A stretch of 64,000 nt of DNA. Source: an uncultured Pirellula sp. Its GTDB lineage: Bacteria; Planctomycetota; Planctomycetia; Pirellulales; Pirellulaceae. Each line of letters opens with the position of its first letter. The stretch's first letter is position 1. The stretch spans positions 1 to 64,000 of the forward strand of contig CAIOHR010000002.1 of assembly GCA_903858115.1 (NCBI GenBank), in the 5' to 3' direction. Both the position numbers and the translations under genes were made by a program. Positions 63,964 to 64,000 of this stretch are shown here, piece after piece. The notes under the pieces are model-generated. The model did no database searches, was not told where the DNA came from, and was given only the letters and a program-made list of their open reading frames with translations.

Positions 63964-64000
63964 CGCAGCAGATTTCCATGAGCGGACAGCACAACGGAGC

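Overview
This window comes from a planctomycete, most likely of the Pirellulaceae (GC close to 50%). The evidence is a set of lineage-typical families: a DUF1559 prepilin-like protein with a companion lipoprotein, a DUF1501 Tat-exported protein, a PVC-type CxxCH haem protein, a DUF1080/glucose-sorbosone dehydrogenase fusion, a giant cadherin/dockerin protein with the planctomycete ESLEQRRVLA export motif, a secreted sulfatase, an ExbD/toroid gene pair, and a 16S rRNA gene closed by its own terminator with no 23S gene attached. The genus cannot be fixed from the sequence alone.

Layout. 1-2.6 kb: 3' end of 16S rRNA and its terminator, an internally deleted Uma2 gene, serS and a hypothetical gene. 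2.7-9.7 kb: an EamA permease, nadC, a secreted protein, nagB, an ABC exporter whose ATPase motifs are all degenerate, and an NtrC-type sigma-54 activator. 9.8-16.5 kb: the cadherin/dockerin giant, then fmt and a Nif3-like gene joined by an ATGA overlap. 16.5-21 kb: M13 peptidase, tRNA-Leu(CAA), rpsL-rpsG with a strong terminator, and a DapA-family aldolase. 21-25 kb: DUF1559 and lipoprotein pair, then a minus-strand greA / membrane protein / tadA unit with an attenuator-like hairpin in the greA leader. 25-30 kb: thioredoxin-like, ExbD and a membrane-anchored toroid protein, then DUF971 and a retropepsin-like gene. 30-38 kb: DUF1080-GSDH, rsmH, and an operon of a large PVC cytochrome and a thioredoxin-fold protein. 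38-41 kb: an Omp85/BamA system split into a POTRA protein and a separate beta-barrel protein. 41-45 kb: scpA, a degenerate HD-GYP protein, and a membrane coiled-coil protein with a PspA-like protein. 45-54 kb: CBS-type family II pyrophosphatase, thrS, thiC, N-acetylneuraminate lyase, DUF1501. 53.6-64 kb: sodA, an EF-hand sulfatase, nnrE, type IIA topoisomerase A and B subunits, a palindrome-rich intergenic region, a sialate O-acetylesterase-like gene and an intact Uma2 gene.

Housekeeping functions (translation, NAD and thiamine synthesis, topoisomerase, condensin) are mixed with cell-envelope and polysaccharide functions. NagB, NanA-like lyase and the SASA-type esterase could serve amino-sugar/sialic-acid breakdown, although the genes are scattered. 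No transposase, integrase, CRISPR array or prophage was seen. Several families of short palindromic repeats sit between genes.

The most unusual items are the split BamA, the exporter with a dead ATPase, the greA leader terminator, the Trx-ExbD-toroid operon, the native Arg88 in ribosomal protein S12, and the PspA-like pair.
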